Source: Thermoleophilaceae bacterium
GTDB lineage: Bacteria; Actinomycetota; Thermoleophilia; Solirubrobacterales; Thermoleophilaceae
NCBI GenBank assembly: GCA_013695885.1
Contig: JACCZP010000206.1
Coordinates: 1 to 12,446, forward strand
Direction: 5' to 3'
Length of the DNA stretch: 12,446 bases
The stretch's first letter is position 1. Every line of letters starts with the position of its first letter. Below, in pieces: positions 5,068 to 11,981 of the stretch. A program made the position numbers and the translations under genes. The notes under the pieces were generated by a model, which was given only the letters and a program-made list of their open reading frames with translations, had not been told where the DNA came from and searched no databases.

Positions 5068-7049
5068 AGCTCCTTCGACATCCGTACGAAGTAGTCGAGC
5101 GCCTCGGGGTTGGCCAGCGAGTCGGGGTTCGCGGCCTCGTCGATCGGCGTGCCCATCAGGATCTTCTTCACCGGGACCTCGAGCGTCTTGCCGTTCAGGG
5201 TGCGCGGCACCTCGTCGATGGCGTGGATCACGTCGGGCACGTGCCGGGGCGAGCAGTCCTCCTTGATGCGGCGCCTTATCTGGCCCTGGAGGTCGTCGTC
5301 CAGCTCGGCGCCCTCGTCGAGCACCACGAACAGCGGCATGAAGGCCTTGCCGTCGCCGTCCTCGACGTCGACCACCAGCGCGTCGGCCACCTGGTCGACC
5401 TCGTGCACGGCCGCATAGATCTCGGCCGTGCCCATGCGCACGCCGCCGCGGTTGATCGTCGCGTCCGAGCGCCCGTAGATCACCGCGCTCCCGCGGGGGG
5501 TGATCCGGATCCAGTCGCCGTGGCGCCAGATGCCCGGGTAGGGCTCGAAGTAGCTCTCCCGCAGGCGCTCCCCGTCCTCGTCGCCCCACAGGTAGAGCGG
5601 CATGGAGGGCATGGGCTCGGTGATCACCAGCTCGCCCACCTCATCGATCAGCGGCCGCGCCTCCTCGTCGAAGGCCTCGACCTTGGCCCCCAGCGCCCGG
5701 CACTGGAGCTCTCCGAGGTGCACAGGCAGCAGCGGACAGCCGGAGACGAACGCCGTGCAGAGGTCCGTCCCGCCGCTGGTGGAGAACAGCCACACGTCGT
5801 CGCGCACGCGCTCGTACACGAAGCGAAAGCCCTCCGGCGAGAGCGGGGAGCCGGTGGAGCCCACGCTCCGCAGGTGCTCGAGCGAGCGGCCCTCGCGCGG
5901 GTCGACGTCGGAGCTCCGCAGCGAGTCGATGTAGCTCGCGCTCGTGCCGAAGCAGGTGATCCCGCCCTCCTCGGCGAGGTCCCAGAGCACGCCGAGGTCG
6001 GGCGCGCCAGGGCTGCCGTCATAGAGCACCACCGCCGTTCCGCCGAGGAGGCCTCCGATGAGCAGGTTCCACATCATCCAGCCCGTGGTGGTGAACCAGA
6101 AGAAGCGGTCCTGGGGCCCGAGGTCCATGTGCAGGCGCACCATCTTGAGGTGCTCCAGCACGATCGCGCCCTGGCCCTGGACGATCGGCTTCGGCAGCCC
6201 TGTGGTGCCCGAGGAGTAGAGCACCCACAGCGGGTCGTCGAAGGGAACCTGCTCGTACTCGAGCGAGGGGGCCTCGTCGCCCACCGCGGCCAGGAAGTCG
6301 CTCCAGAGGGTCACGTCCTCGAGAGCGCTCGTGTCGGGATCGTCGGAGAGGTAGGGAAGGAGGACCGTGCGCTCGAGCGAGGAGAGCTCGCCCTGAAGGT
6401 CGGCGACGGTGTCGGTGCGGTCGAAGTCCTTGCCCCCGTAGCGGTAGCCGTCGACTGCGAAGAGCACCTTTGGCTCGATCTGGCTGAAGCGGTCGGTCAC
6501 GCTGCGGGCGCCGAAGTCCGGCGAGCAGCTCGACCAGATCGCCCCGAGGCTCGCGCAGGCCAGGAAGGCCACGAGCGTCTCGGGCACGTTCGGCATGTAG
6601 GCCACCACGCGGTCGCCGGGACCGACGCCGAGCTCGCGCAGCGCGGCGGCGGCCCGGGCGGTCTGCTCCTCGAGCTCGTCCCAGGTCAGCTCAGCGCGCT
6701 CGCGCAGCTCCGAGGCATGCACGACCGCGGTCTCACCCGTCCGGGCCATGCGGAAGACGTGCTCGGCGTAGTTCAGCTCCGCTCCGGGGAACCACTTCGT
6801 GCCAGGCATGACGCGCTCCTCGAGCACCGCGTCGTAGGGCTTCGAGGCCTTGATCTCGAAGTACTCCCACATGCTCGCCCAGAACTCCTCGAGCTGGGTG
6901 ACCGACCACTCCCACAGCTCCTCGTAGCCGTTGAAGGAGAGGTCGCGCTCGCGCCCCAGCCAGCGCATGTAGTCGGTCAGCGCGGCGCGCTCGATCAGCT
7001 CCTCCGACGGCTCCCAGAGGAGCTCTCCCTCGACGGCCTCCGTGGACAT
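5064..7049 (-). CDS. aacS: Acetoacetyl-CoA synthetase (acetoacetate-CoA ligase)
   Basis: The protein has 661 residues, full length for the family. Order of motifs: the ACS-type N-terminal cap (about 30-90, [14 protein letters not shown]), the ATP loop [10 protein letters not shown] (278-287), [12 protein letters not shown] (about 325), [10 protein letters not shown] (422-431), the hinge region [20 protein letters not shown] (about 510-529), and catalytic Lys621 in [11 protein letters not shown]. The [16 protein letters not shown] signature, and NGK-EVPVK in place of the acetyl-CoA synthetase SGKIMR, are what I associate with acetoacetyl-CoA rather than acetyl-CoA synthetases. It activates acetoacetate with ATP and CoA, feeding ketone bodies into the acyl-CoA pool. 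GGAGG lies seven bases before ATG, one of the few strong ribosome-binding sites here. A TAGGCT box at 7079-7084 might be a -10, without a clear -35. It lies 37 bases downstream of vapC, so it may be partly co-transcribed. Confidence 0.92.
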   Translation of the reverse strand: MSTEAVEGELLWEPSEELIERAALTDYMRWLGRERDLSFNGYEELWEWSVTQLEEFWASMWEYFEIKASKPYDAVLEERVMPGTKWFPGAELNYAEHVFRMARTGETAVVHASELRERAELTWDELEEQTARAAAALRELGVGPGDRVVAYMPNVPETLVAFLACASLGAIWSSCSPDFGARSVTDRFSQIEPKVLFAVDGYRYGGKDFDRTDTVADLQGELSSLERTVLLPYLSDDPDTSALEDVTLWSDFLAAVGDEAPSLEYEQVPFDDPLWVLYSSGTTGLPKPIVQGQGAIVLEHLKMVRLHMDLGPQDRFFWFTTTGWMMWNLLIGGLLGGTAVVLYDGSPGAPDLGVLWDLAEEGGITCFGTSASYIDSLRSSDVDPREGRSLEHLRSVGSTGSPLSPEGFRFVYERVRDDVWLFSTSGGTDLCTAFVSGCPLLPVHLGELQCRALGAKVEAFDEEARPLIDEVGELVITEPMPSMPLYLWGDEDGERLRESYFEPYPGIWRHGDWIRITPRGSAVIYGRSDATINRGGVRMGTAEIYAAVHEVDQVADALVVDVEDGDGKAFMPLFVVLDEGAELDDDLQGQIRRRIKEDCSPRHVPDVIHAIDEVPRTLNGKTLEVPVKKILMGTPIDEAANPDSLANPEALDYFVRMSKEL

Positions 7050-7086
7050 GTCCTCTCCTCCCGGACGACTGCGTGGGGAGCCTAGG

Positions 7087-7485
7087 TTACGGGCGGCACT
7101 CGAGACGAAGGTCCTCCACCTGGCACGGGAGACCCGACCGGTCGACGATCTCGGGGTCTCCGCTCAGCAGGGTGAGACCGTGCGCGGCGGCGGTGGCGAT
7201 CGCGAAGCAGTCTCCGAGCGCGATGGGAACGGCAGACTTGAGTCGCGCCACCTCCACCATGCGCGAGACACCGGGAAGCTCGAGCTCGAGGCCCGCACGC
7301 AGGTCGGCCAGCACCTCGTCGGCGCTCACGCGCCCGTGGTCGCGTTCGAGCCGGTAGTACACCTCGACCGCGTTGACCCAGCTCAGGATCGGACGGTCCG
7401 CGAGCTCGGCCTCGACGCGCTCCTGTGCCGGTGACTCCCCGTCGAGCCAGGCCAGGACCGCCCACGAGTCGAGGCAGGCGCTCAC
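7087..7485 (-). CDS. vapC: VapC-type PIN-domain toxin (module 1)
   Basis: The protein has 132 residues, one PIN domain. The acidic residues expected for the Mg-dependent RNase site are Asp6 (CLDSWAVLAWL), Glu41 (NAVEVYYRLE), Asp92 (LGDCFAIATA) and Asp110 (LSGDPE), so the active site looks complete. Known VapC toxins cut tRNA or rRNA unless held by the antitoxin. The GTG start overlaps the antitoxin stop in a GTGA, the usual toxin-antitoxin coupling. The antitoxin partner is AbrB-type, unlike module 2 next door. It is followed at 37 bases by the acetoacetyl-CoA synthetase. I cannot name a target. Confidence 0.92.
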   Translation of the reverse strand: MSACLDSWAVLAWLDGESPAQERVEAELADRPILSWVNAVEVYYRLERDHGRVSADEVLADLRAGLELELPGVSRMVEVARLKSAVPIALGDCFAIATAAAHGLTLLSGDPEIVDRSGLPCQVEDLRLECRP

Positions 7486-7697
7486 CGGGGTTCGCGAGCG
7501 CGGTCCGCGAGCAGCCGGGCTGCCATCCCGCTGCCTCGGAATCGTCCGCCGAGCTCCGACCGCCTCCGCTGGGAGGCGACCACCACGGTGTCGCCGTCGA
7601 GGCGGAACTCGACCTCCGTCCCGGGGTGGATCCCAGCCTTGTCGCGGAGGTCTTTCGGGATGACGACCTGGCCCTTGGCCCCCACGCGGGCAGTCAT
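7482..7697 (-). CDS. vapB: AbrB/MazE-type antitoxin (VapB, module 1)
   Basis: The protein has 71 residues. The swapped-hairpin AbrB motif is clear: ARVGAKGQVVIPKDLRDKAG followed by HPGTEVEFRLDGDTVVV, in the first 42 residues. These bind DNA as a dimer. The remaining 29 residues (basic, with GRFRGSGMAARLLADRA) are the likely toxin-binding tail. It would neutralise the adjacent VapC and repress its own promoter. ATG 7695-7697 lies eight bases from a TATACT box with no ribosome-binding site, so the message is probably leaderless. The overlap with vapC is four bases. Confidence 0.92.
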   Translation of the reverse strand: MTARVGAKGQVVIPKDLRDKAGIHPGTEVEFRLDGDTVVVASQRRRSELGGRFRGSGMAARLLADRAREPR

Positions 7698-7705
7698 ACC
7701 GACTC

Positions 7706-7734
7706 AGTATAACGCGCGGTCAGGTCCTGGTGAC
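7706..7734 (-). promoter_or_regulatory. Promoter of vapBC module 1
   Basis: On the minus strand, TATACT (7706-7711) is a near-consensus -10 box ending eight bases before the vapB ATG. GTCACC (7729-7734) stands 17 bases upstream as a weak -35 (3 of 6 positions). Its position implies a leaderless transcript. The -10 is convincing, the -35 is not. Confidence 0.55.
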
Positions 7735-7820
7735 GAGGTCGGGCGCGTTCGCTTCCGTGTCAGCCGAGGCGAAGCTCCTGGTGTACGGTGCGCCGTGGCG
7801 CTCGGCGAGCGCCCCGATCG

Positions 7821-8234
7821 TCACTCCACGGTGCCCGCGGGCACGGCCCACTGGCAGCGCTGACCGGTGACCGCGGCGATGACATCGAAGTCGGCGTCGT
7901 AGTGGAGTACGCCAACGTGGAGCTGCTCCGCCGCGGCCGCGACCAAGAGGTCGGGGATCTTGCGGCCCCGGTGGCTGCGCTGGGCGAGCAAGCGCTGCAC
8001 TTGAAGCGCGCGGCGCAGGTGGGCTGCGGTCGTCTCGACCGAGTCGAACGCGTCGAGCGCCCCCACGAGTCGATCCCACTCCTCGCCGTTGCGTGCCGAG
8101 TAACCGACCTCGAGGTCGCAGATGCTTGGACGGCCGAGCTGCCCGGCCGCAGCCAGCGGCTGGATCACCTCGCGAACCTCAGAGCGGCTGAGCCGCTTCA
8201 AGACGCTGGTGTCGACGAGGAAGCTCAGCGCCAC
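7821..8234 (-). CDS. vapC: VapC-type PIN-domain toxin (module 2)
   Basis: The protein has 137 residues, one PIN domain. Asp8 (FLVDTSVLKRL), Glu42 (CDLEVGYSAR), Asp95 (KIPDLLVAAAAE) and Asp113/Asp115 (LHYDADFDVIA) supply the acidic site of the RNase. The IPDLL...LHYDADFD ending is typical of one large actinobacterial VapC subgroup and differs clearly from module 1. The GTG at 8234 overlaps the antitoxin gene by ten bases; there is no better start. The antitoxin is ribbon-helix-helix type. The module appears intact. The target RNA cannot be inferred from sequence. Confidence 0.92.
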   Translation of the reverse strand: MALSFLVDTSVLKRLSRSEVREVIQPLAAAGQLGRPSICDLEVGYSARNGEEWDRLVGALDAFDSVETTAAHLRRALQVQRLLAQRSHRGRKIPDLLVAAAAEQLHVGVLHYDADFDVIAAVTGQRCQWAVPAGTVE

Positions 8235-8419
8235 GCTTCTGAGCGATCATCGAGGCGGGCATTGGCCAACACGTCCAGAGCCGCGCTGACCTGGCGTTCT
8301 CGGAGGAACGTCGCTCGGCGCAGCGCCTCGTTGACCGTGTCTTTGATCGTGGCCGTGCCGAGCTCCGCGCGAGCCGCGCTGAGAGCCTTCTCGTCGAGAT
8401 CGATCAGGTGCTTCCCCAC
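8225..8419 (-). CDS. vapB: Ribbon-helix-helix VapB antitoxin (module 2)
   Basis: The protein has 64 residues from GTG 8419. The short strand GKHLIDLDEKAL followed by two helices (ARAELGTATIKDTVNEALRR) is the MetJ/Arc-type fold of VapB proteins, which dimerise to bind operators. The C-terminal LANARLDDRSEAWR is the likely toxin-binding end. The frame remains open upstream to 8524, but that extension is low-complexity Arg-rich sequence crossing the operator, so I rejected it. The start lies six bases from a TATACT box, so leaderless translation is likely. It would repress its own operon with VapC through the adjacent perfect inverted repeat. Confidence 0.88.
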   Translation of the reverse strand: MGKHLIDLDEKALSAARAELGTATIKDTVNEALRRATFLRERQVSAALDVLANARLDDRSEAWR

Positions 8420-8425
8420 GACTTC

Positions 8426-8451
8426 AGTATATACGGAGGCACATCCGTATA
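8426..8451 (-). promoter_or_regulatory. vapBC module 2 promoter -10 box and operator
   Basis: TATACGGA (8430-8437) and TCCGTATA (8444-8451) are perfect 8-base inverted repeats with a 6-base gap, right before vapB. On the minus strand the -10 box TATACT (8426-8431) overlaps the inner edge, so a bound VapB dimer would cover the promoter. The symmetry is direct; operator function is inferred from VapB autoregulation. Confidence 0.65.
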
Positions 8452-8536
8452 GCCTAGGGACCCGGGCGCGACGGCGAGCCGCCATGGCGTGGGGGTCCGG
8501 CCGCCGGCCGGCCTCGGTCGCCATGGTGGCGCCCTC

Positions 8537-9703
8537 CTACAGCCCGAGCGTCTTCGCGATGATGTTGCGCTGGATCTCGGAGGTGCCGCCGAAGATCGTC
8601 TGCACCAGCGCGCCGCGCAGGTAGCGCTCCATCGGGTACTCGGTGGCGTAGCCGTAGCCGCCCATGATCTGCATGCCCTCGAGGGCGCAGCGCTTGGCCA
8701 GCTCGGTGGACGCGAGCTTGGCCATCGAGGCCTCCTGGGGAAGCATGCGGTCGGGATCCTCGTCGGTGAGGCGCGCCACCCAGCGCACCAGCAGCCGGAC
8801 CTGCGCGAGGTCGGTGGCCAGATCGGCGAAGCGGTGCGATATGGCCTGGAAGCTGCCGACCGGCCGGCCGAACTGGCGGCGCTCCTTGGCGTAGGCGAGC
8901 GCGTCGTCGAAGGCCCGCTGGGCGAGGCCCAGAGCGAGCGCGGCGAGGATCACCCGCTCGTTGTTGAGGCCGGCCATGAGCTGCGTCCAGCCGCCGCCCT
9001 CGTGCCCCAGTAGGGCCTCCTCGGGCACGGCGACGCCGTCGAGATGGAGCTCGTTGGTCTCCCGGCCGCCAAGAGTGTCGATCGGCGTGATGGTGAGGCC
9101 CTCCGCGTCGCGAGGCACGAAGATCATCGACAGCCCCTCGTGGGGCGAGTCGGTGCGCTCGGTGCGGCAGACGATCAGCACGTGGCTGGCCTTGTGCGCG
9201 TAGGAGCACCACATCTTCGTGCCCTCGAGCACGTAGCTCCCGTTCTCGCGCCGGGCGGCGCACTTCAGCGCGGCGACGTCCGAGCCGGCCTCGGGCTCGG
9301 ACATCGCGATGGCGAGGCCACCGCCGGCGGCCACCCGTCCGAGCAGGTCGCGCTTCTGGTCCTCGGTGCCGAAGCGGTTCAGCGCACCGACCACGATCAG
9401 CGTGACCCCGTAGGCGCCGATCGGGGCCTGGCCGCGGGCGGTCTCCTCGAGGAAGAGGACCGCATCGGAGAACGTGCCGCCCGAGCCACCGTACTCCTCG
9501 GGGATGGTGATCCCGTACCAGCCGAGCTCGGCCATCTGCCGGGCGGTGTCCTCGTTGTGCAGGTCACCGAAGCCGTCGGTGAGCTCGCGCAGGCGGTCGG
9601 GACCGAGCTCGCGGTCGCAGTAGTCGCGCAGCGCATCGACGAAGTCCCGCTGCTCCTCGGAGAGGCCGGTGTCGGCGCGGGTGTCGAGGGCGCCGGCGGC
9701 CAC
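8537..9703 (-). CDS. Acyl-CoA dehydrogenase (FadE type), second of a pair
   Basis: The protein has 388 residues, the normal family length. The N-terminal helical domain has WYGITIPEEYGGSGG (62-76). The FAD/substrate motif is AMSEPEAGSDVAA (133-145). The C-terminal helices read YAKERRQFGRPVGSFQAISH and MQIMGGYGYATEYPMERYLR. The medium-chain-type catalytic Glu position (YEGTSQIQ) is Gly372 here (IFGGTSEIQR). Glu249 in GLNNERVILA lies where isovaleryl- and long-chain-type enzymes carry their base, so it is probably active with that arrangement. It would introduce the alpha-beta double bond in an acyl-CoA, passing electrons to ETF. GTG 9703 starts two bases after the stop of the partner gene, so the two are coupled. 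The chain specificity is unknown. A further leftward continuation of the frame into other genes is not supported. Confidence 0.92.
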   Translation of the reverse strand: MAAGALDTRADTGLSEEQRDFVDALRDYCDRELGPDRLRELTDGFGDLHNEDTARQMAELGWYGITIPEEYGGSGGTFSDAVLFLEETARGQAPIGAYGVTLIVVGALNRFGTEDQKRDLLGRVAAGGGLAIAMSEPEAGSDVAALKCAARRENGSYVLEGTKMWCSYAHKASHVLIVCRTERTDSPHEGLSMIFVPRDAEGLTITPIDTLGGRETNELHLDGVAVPEEALLGHEGGGWTQLMAGLNNERVILAALALGLAQRAFDDALAYAKERRQFGRPVGSFQAISHRFADLATDLAQVRLLVRWVARLTDEDPDRMLPQEASMAKLASTELAKRCALEGMQIMGGYGYATEYPMERYLRGALVQTIFGGTSEIQRNIIAKTLGL

Positions 9704-9705
9704 GG

Positions 9706-10956
9706 TCAGGCGCGGGCTCCGGCCGCGACCGGCCGCTCCTCGCGCGCCTGGGCCTGACGCTTGATCTCCCGCAGCGCGATCGACATCTTGTGCACCTCGT
9801 CCGCGCCGTCCACCAGGCGCAGGGCGCGGCCCTCGCGCCACATCAACGCGAGCGGAGTGTCGTCGGACACCCCGAGCCCTCCGTGCACCTGGATCGCGCG
9901 GTCGAGCACCTGCTGCTGCACGTTCGCGGCCACCACCTTGATCATCGCGATCTCCTGGCGGGCGGCGCGCTTGCCCTCGGTGTCCATCTTCCATGCGGCG
10001 TGGAGCACCATCAGGCGGGCACCGTCGATCTCCATGCGCGAGCGCGCGACGAAGTCCTGCACGAACTGCTTCTCGGCCAGCGGCCCGCCGAAGGCCTCGC
10101 GCTCGCTGGCCCGCGCGCACATCATCTCGAGCGCCCGCTCGGCCGAGCCGATGGCGCGCATGCAGTGGTGGATGCGCCCCGGCCCGAGGCGGTCCTGGGC
10201 GATCACGAACCCCGCGCCCCGCTCGCCGAGGAGGTTCGACTCCGGCACGCGGGCGCCGTCGAAGCGCACCTCCCAATGGCCGGGGCCGCGAGAGTGCCCC
10301 ATCACCGGGATCGGCCGCACCAGCTCGAATCCCGGCGTGCCCATGGGGACGAGGATCATGCTCGCCCGCTTGTGAGGGGCGGCGTCGGGATCGGTGACGA
10401 CCATGGCGATGGACACGCTGGCCCCCAGGGCCCCCGAGGAGTACCACTTGTGCCCGTCGATCACCCACTCGTCGCCGTCGAGCTCGGCGCTGGTGCGCAG
10501 CCCGGTGGGGTCGGACCCCGCCGTCTCCGGCTCGGTCATCGAGAAGCAGGAGCGGGTCTCCCCCTCGATGAGCGGCCGGAGGAAGCGCTCGCGCTGCTCG
10601 TCGGTGCCGTGGTCGGCCAGCACCTCCATGTTCCCGGTGTCCGGCGCGGCGCAGTTGAAGGCCATCGGCGCGATGGGGCTGCGGCCCATCTGCTCGCAGA
10701 GGATCCCGTACTCCCAGTTGGTCAGGCCCTCGTCGTCGCCCTCCGCGAACGGGTCGGGCATGAACAGGTTCCAGAGCCCCTCGGACCTCGCGCGCTCGCG
10801 CATGTCGTCGATCACCTGGGGATAGGGGACGTCCGGCGCCACCTCCTCGTCGAGAGCGCTGAGCGCCTCGCCCTCCCGCGGTGTGACGTGCTCGTCCATG
10901 AAGGCCTCGATCCGCGCGCGCAGCTCCTGGACTCGGGGCGAGGGCTCGAAGTCCAT
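9706..10956 (-). CDS. Acyl-CoA dehydrogenase (ACAD10/11-like), first of a pair
   Basis: The protein has 416 residues. Family motifs: FSMTEPETAGSDPTGLRTSA (about 138-157), a WVIDGHKWYSSGA strand (about 165-177), REAFGGPLAEKQFVQD, and the C-terminal VHGGLGVSDDTPLALMWREG. The site equivalent to the catalytic Glu is Asp383 in LRLVDGADEVHKMSIA, the ADGPDEVH-type signature I associate with the ACAD10/11 group, often acting on long or hydroxylated acyl-CoAs. ATG 10954-10956 has no Shine-Dalgarno. A TAGCCT box (10966-10971) ends nine bases before it, so a near-leaderless message is possible. It is followed two bases later by the second dehydrogenase. The two may work in series, or as subunits of one enzyme, as with some mycobacterial FadE pairs. 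Confidence 0.92.
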   Translation of the reverse strand: MDFEPSPRVQELRARIEAFMDEHVTPREGEALSALDEEVAPDVPYPQVIDDMRERARSEGLWNLFMPDPFAEGDDEGLTNWEYGILCEQMGRSPIAPMAFNCAAPDTGNMEVLADHGTDEQRERFLRPLIEGETRSCFSMTEPETAGSDPTGLRTSAELDGDEWVIDGHKWYSSGALGASVSIAMVVTDPDAAPHKRASMILVPMGTPGFELVRPIPVMGHSRGPGHWEVRFDGARVPESNLLGERGAGFVIAQDRLGPGRIHHCMRAIGSAERALEMMCARASEREAFGGPLAEKQFVQDFVARSRMEIDGARLMVLHAAWKMDTEGKRAARQEIAMIKVVAANVQQQVLDRAIQVHGGLGVSDDTPLALMWREGRALRLVDGADEVHKMSIALREIKRQAQAREERPVAAGARA

Positions 10957-10998
10957 GCGCGCGGGAGGCTATCCGGCGCCCGCGGGTTCCGACCGACC

Positions 10999-11568
10999 TC
11001 AGCCGCTGATCGCCAGCGCCGCCCAGGCCACCGTCGCGGCCAGCGCGCCGCCGGCGAGGACCGCCGCCGCGAGGCGCAGGGCGTGGCCCGCGCTGGGGGC
11101 CCCGCGCCCCGCGCGAGCGGGCGCGGGCTCGGCCTCTGCGAGCTCCGTGTAGGTGAGCGTGCCGCGCGCATGCTCGGCGCCCGACAGGGGCACCATGACG
11201 TCGCGGGGGCCGGCGGCCAGGAAGTCGGGGACGTCGAAGCCGGCGCTGCGCCGGAGCATGCTCGGCACGCCCTCCTCGATCAGGAGGTTGCGGATGAGCT
11301 CGGCCTCGGCCTGGTTTCGGCCCCCCGCCACCCGCACGAGGTCCCCGCGCGCGAACTCCGGGCGGATCTTGCGCGCGTAGGCGCGCGCTTCGCCGCCACG
11401 GTCGTCGTCCCGCGGCTCGCTGCCGCCCTCGCCGCGCGCGTACACGAGCGGCATACCGCACTCCGCGCACAGTCGGTCCTCGAGCGGGTGGCGGCGGGCG
11501 CAGCGGGGGCAGAGCAGCGGCTCCGCCGCGCCCGCGCTACTCGATCTCGATCGGCTCTTCCTCGACAC
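10999..11568 (-). CDS. Zinc-ribbon, DUF2007-like protein with C-terminal membrane anchor
   Basis: The protein has 189 residues. CPRC (20-23) and CAEC (34-37) form a zinc ribbon. Residues about 74-125 (VRVAGGRNQAEAELIRNLLI, then PSMLRR...DVMVPLSGAEHA) resemble the DUF2007 'putative signal-transducing' domain. Residues about 162-186 are a hydrophobic helix ending the protein, so the soluble part probably faces the cytoplasm. Function unknown. The only good start is GTG 11568, which overlaps the metallopeptidase gene by 32 bases. The first 15 residues are Ser/Arg-rich because they overlap that gene's end, so a later non-standard start cannot be excluded. Co-transcribed with the upstream metallopeptidase; 42 bases separate it from the acyl-CoA dehydrogenase. 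Confidence 0.75.
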   Translation of the reverse strand: MSRKSRSRSSSAGAAEPLLCPRCARRHPLEDRLCAECGMPLVYARGEGGSEPRDDDRGGEARAYARKIRPEFARGDLVRVAGGRNQAEAELIRNLLIEEGVPSMLRRSAGFDVPDFLAAGPRDVMVPLSGAEHARGTLTYTELAEAEPAPARAGRGAPSAGHALRLAAAVLAGGALAATVAWAALAISG

Positions 11569-11920
11569 GGCCGTCGGCGATCCTCCACGCTCGCACCTCG
11601 GGGTCGGCCGCCAGGGAGACGATCACCTGGAGCCAGTGCGGGTACTGGGCGAGGTTGACGTCGGTCTGCGAGGGCTCGGCCGCGCTGCGCGGATGGGAGT
11701 GGTAGATGAAGATGTCGTGGCCCTCGTCGTCGTGCTCGTTGGCGGCCAGGAGGCTCGGCCCGTCCAGCTCGTAGCCGTAGCGGGAGTCGCGCAGGTTCCG
11801 CGAGCGGTGCACCTCCTCGACGCGCCCGTCCACGCCGTGGCCGTAGCCGCAACATTCCTTGGGGGCTGACTCACGGGCGTGGTCGACCATTACCTGCCAC
11901 TGGGCCCGAGTGATCCGCAT
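11537..11920 (-). CDS. JAMM/MPN metallopeptidase (Mov34/PAD-1, M67 family)
   Basis: The protein has 127 residues. The full JAMM signature is present: Glu22 (KECCGYGHG), HSHP (74-77), and Ser84 with Asp87 (PSQTD), which together hold zinc and water. Prokaryotic members cut isopeptide-like bonds after the Gly-Gly tail of ubiquitin-like sulfur carriers; in mycobacteria, Mec releases cysteine from CysO. No ThiS/MoaD-like partner or cysteine synthase lies in this window, so the substrate is open. ATG 11918-11920 is preceded at seven bases by TAGCCT (11928-11933) and by no ribosome-binding site, suggesting leaderless expression. It overlaps the zinc-ribbon protein gene and diverges from tatA. Confidence 0.92.
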   Translation of the reverse strand: MRITRAQWQVMVDHARESAPKECCGYGHGVDGRVEEVHRSRNLRDSRYGYELDGPSLLAANEHDDEGHDIFIYHSHPRSAAEPSQTDVNLAQYPHWLQVIVSLAADPEVRAWRIADGRVEEEPIEIE

Positions 11921-11927
11921 GGCGCGG

Positions 11928-11974
11928 AGGCTAGATGCCGAGGCTCTGGCCGGCCCGCCCGGCGCGGGTACCCT
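11928..11974. promoter_or_regulatory. Divergent leaderless-type -10 boxes for the metallopeptidase and tatA
   Basis: In the 61 bases between two divergent start codons, TAGCCT on the minus strand (11928-11933) and TACCCT on the plus strand (11969-11974) each match the TAnnnT pattern and each end seven bases before the start codon. I see no convincing -35 boxes. Assignment rests on this repeated spacing only. Confidence 0.4.
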
Positions 11975-11981
11975 CGAGCAC

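Noticed and set aside
5223..7085. A 620-codon plus-strand frame opposite the acetoacetyl-CoA synthetase
   Set aside because: Arg/His/Val-rich antisense reading of a well-supported gene, with no domain motifs; a common effect of high GC.
8452..8536. Short GC palindromes (for example CGCCA-TGG-TGGCG at 8519-8531) as a terminator after the second dehydrogenase
   Set aside because: The stem is only five pairs with no T-run, and such palindromes are expected by chance in this composition.
8537..11470. A continuous 977-codon minus-strand frame across both acyl-CoA dehydrogenase genes
   Set aside because: Only the last 388 codons are real dehydrogenase sequence; the rest is an Arg/Gly/Ala-rich shadow of the first dehydrogenase and the zinc-ribbon gene in another frame.
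9790..11658. A 622-codon plus-strand frame opposite the dehydrogenase and zinc-ribbon genes
   Set aside because: Antisense composition artefact with no recognisable domain.
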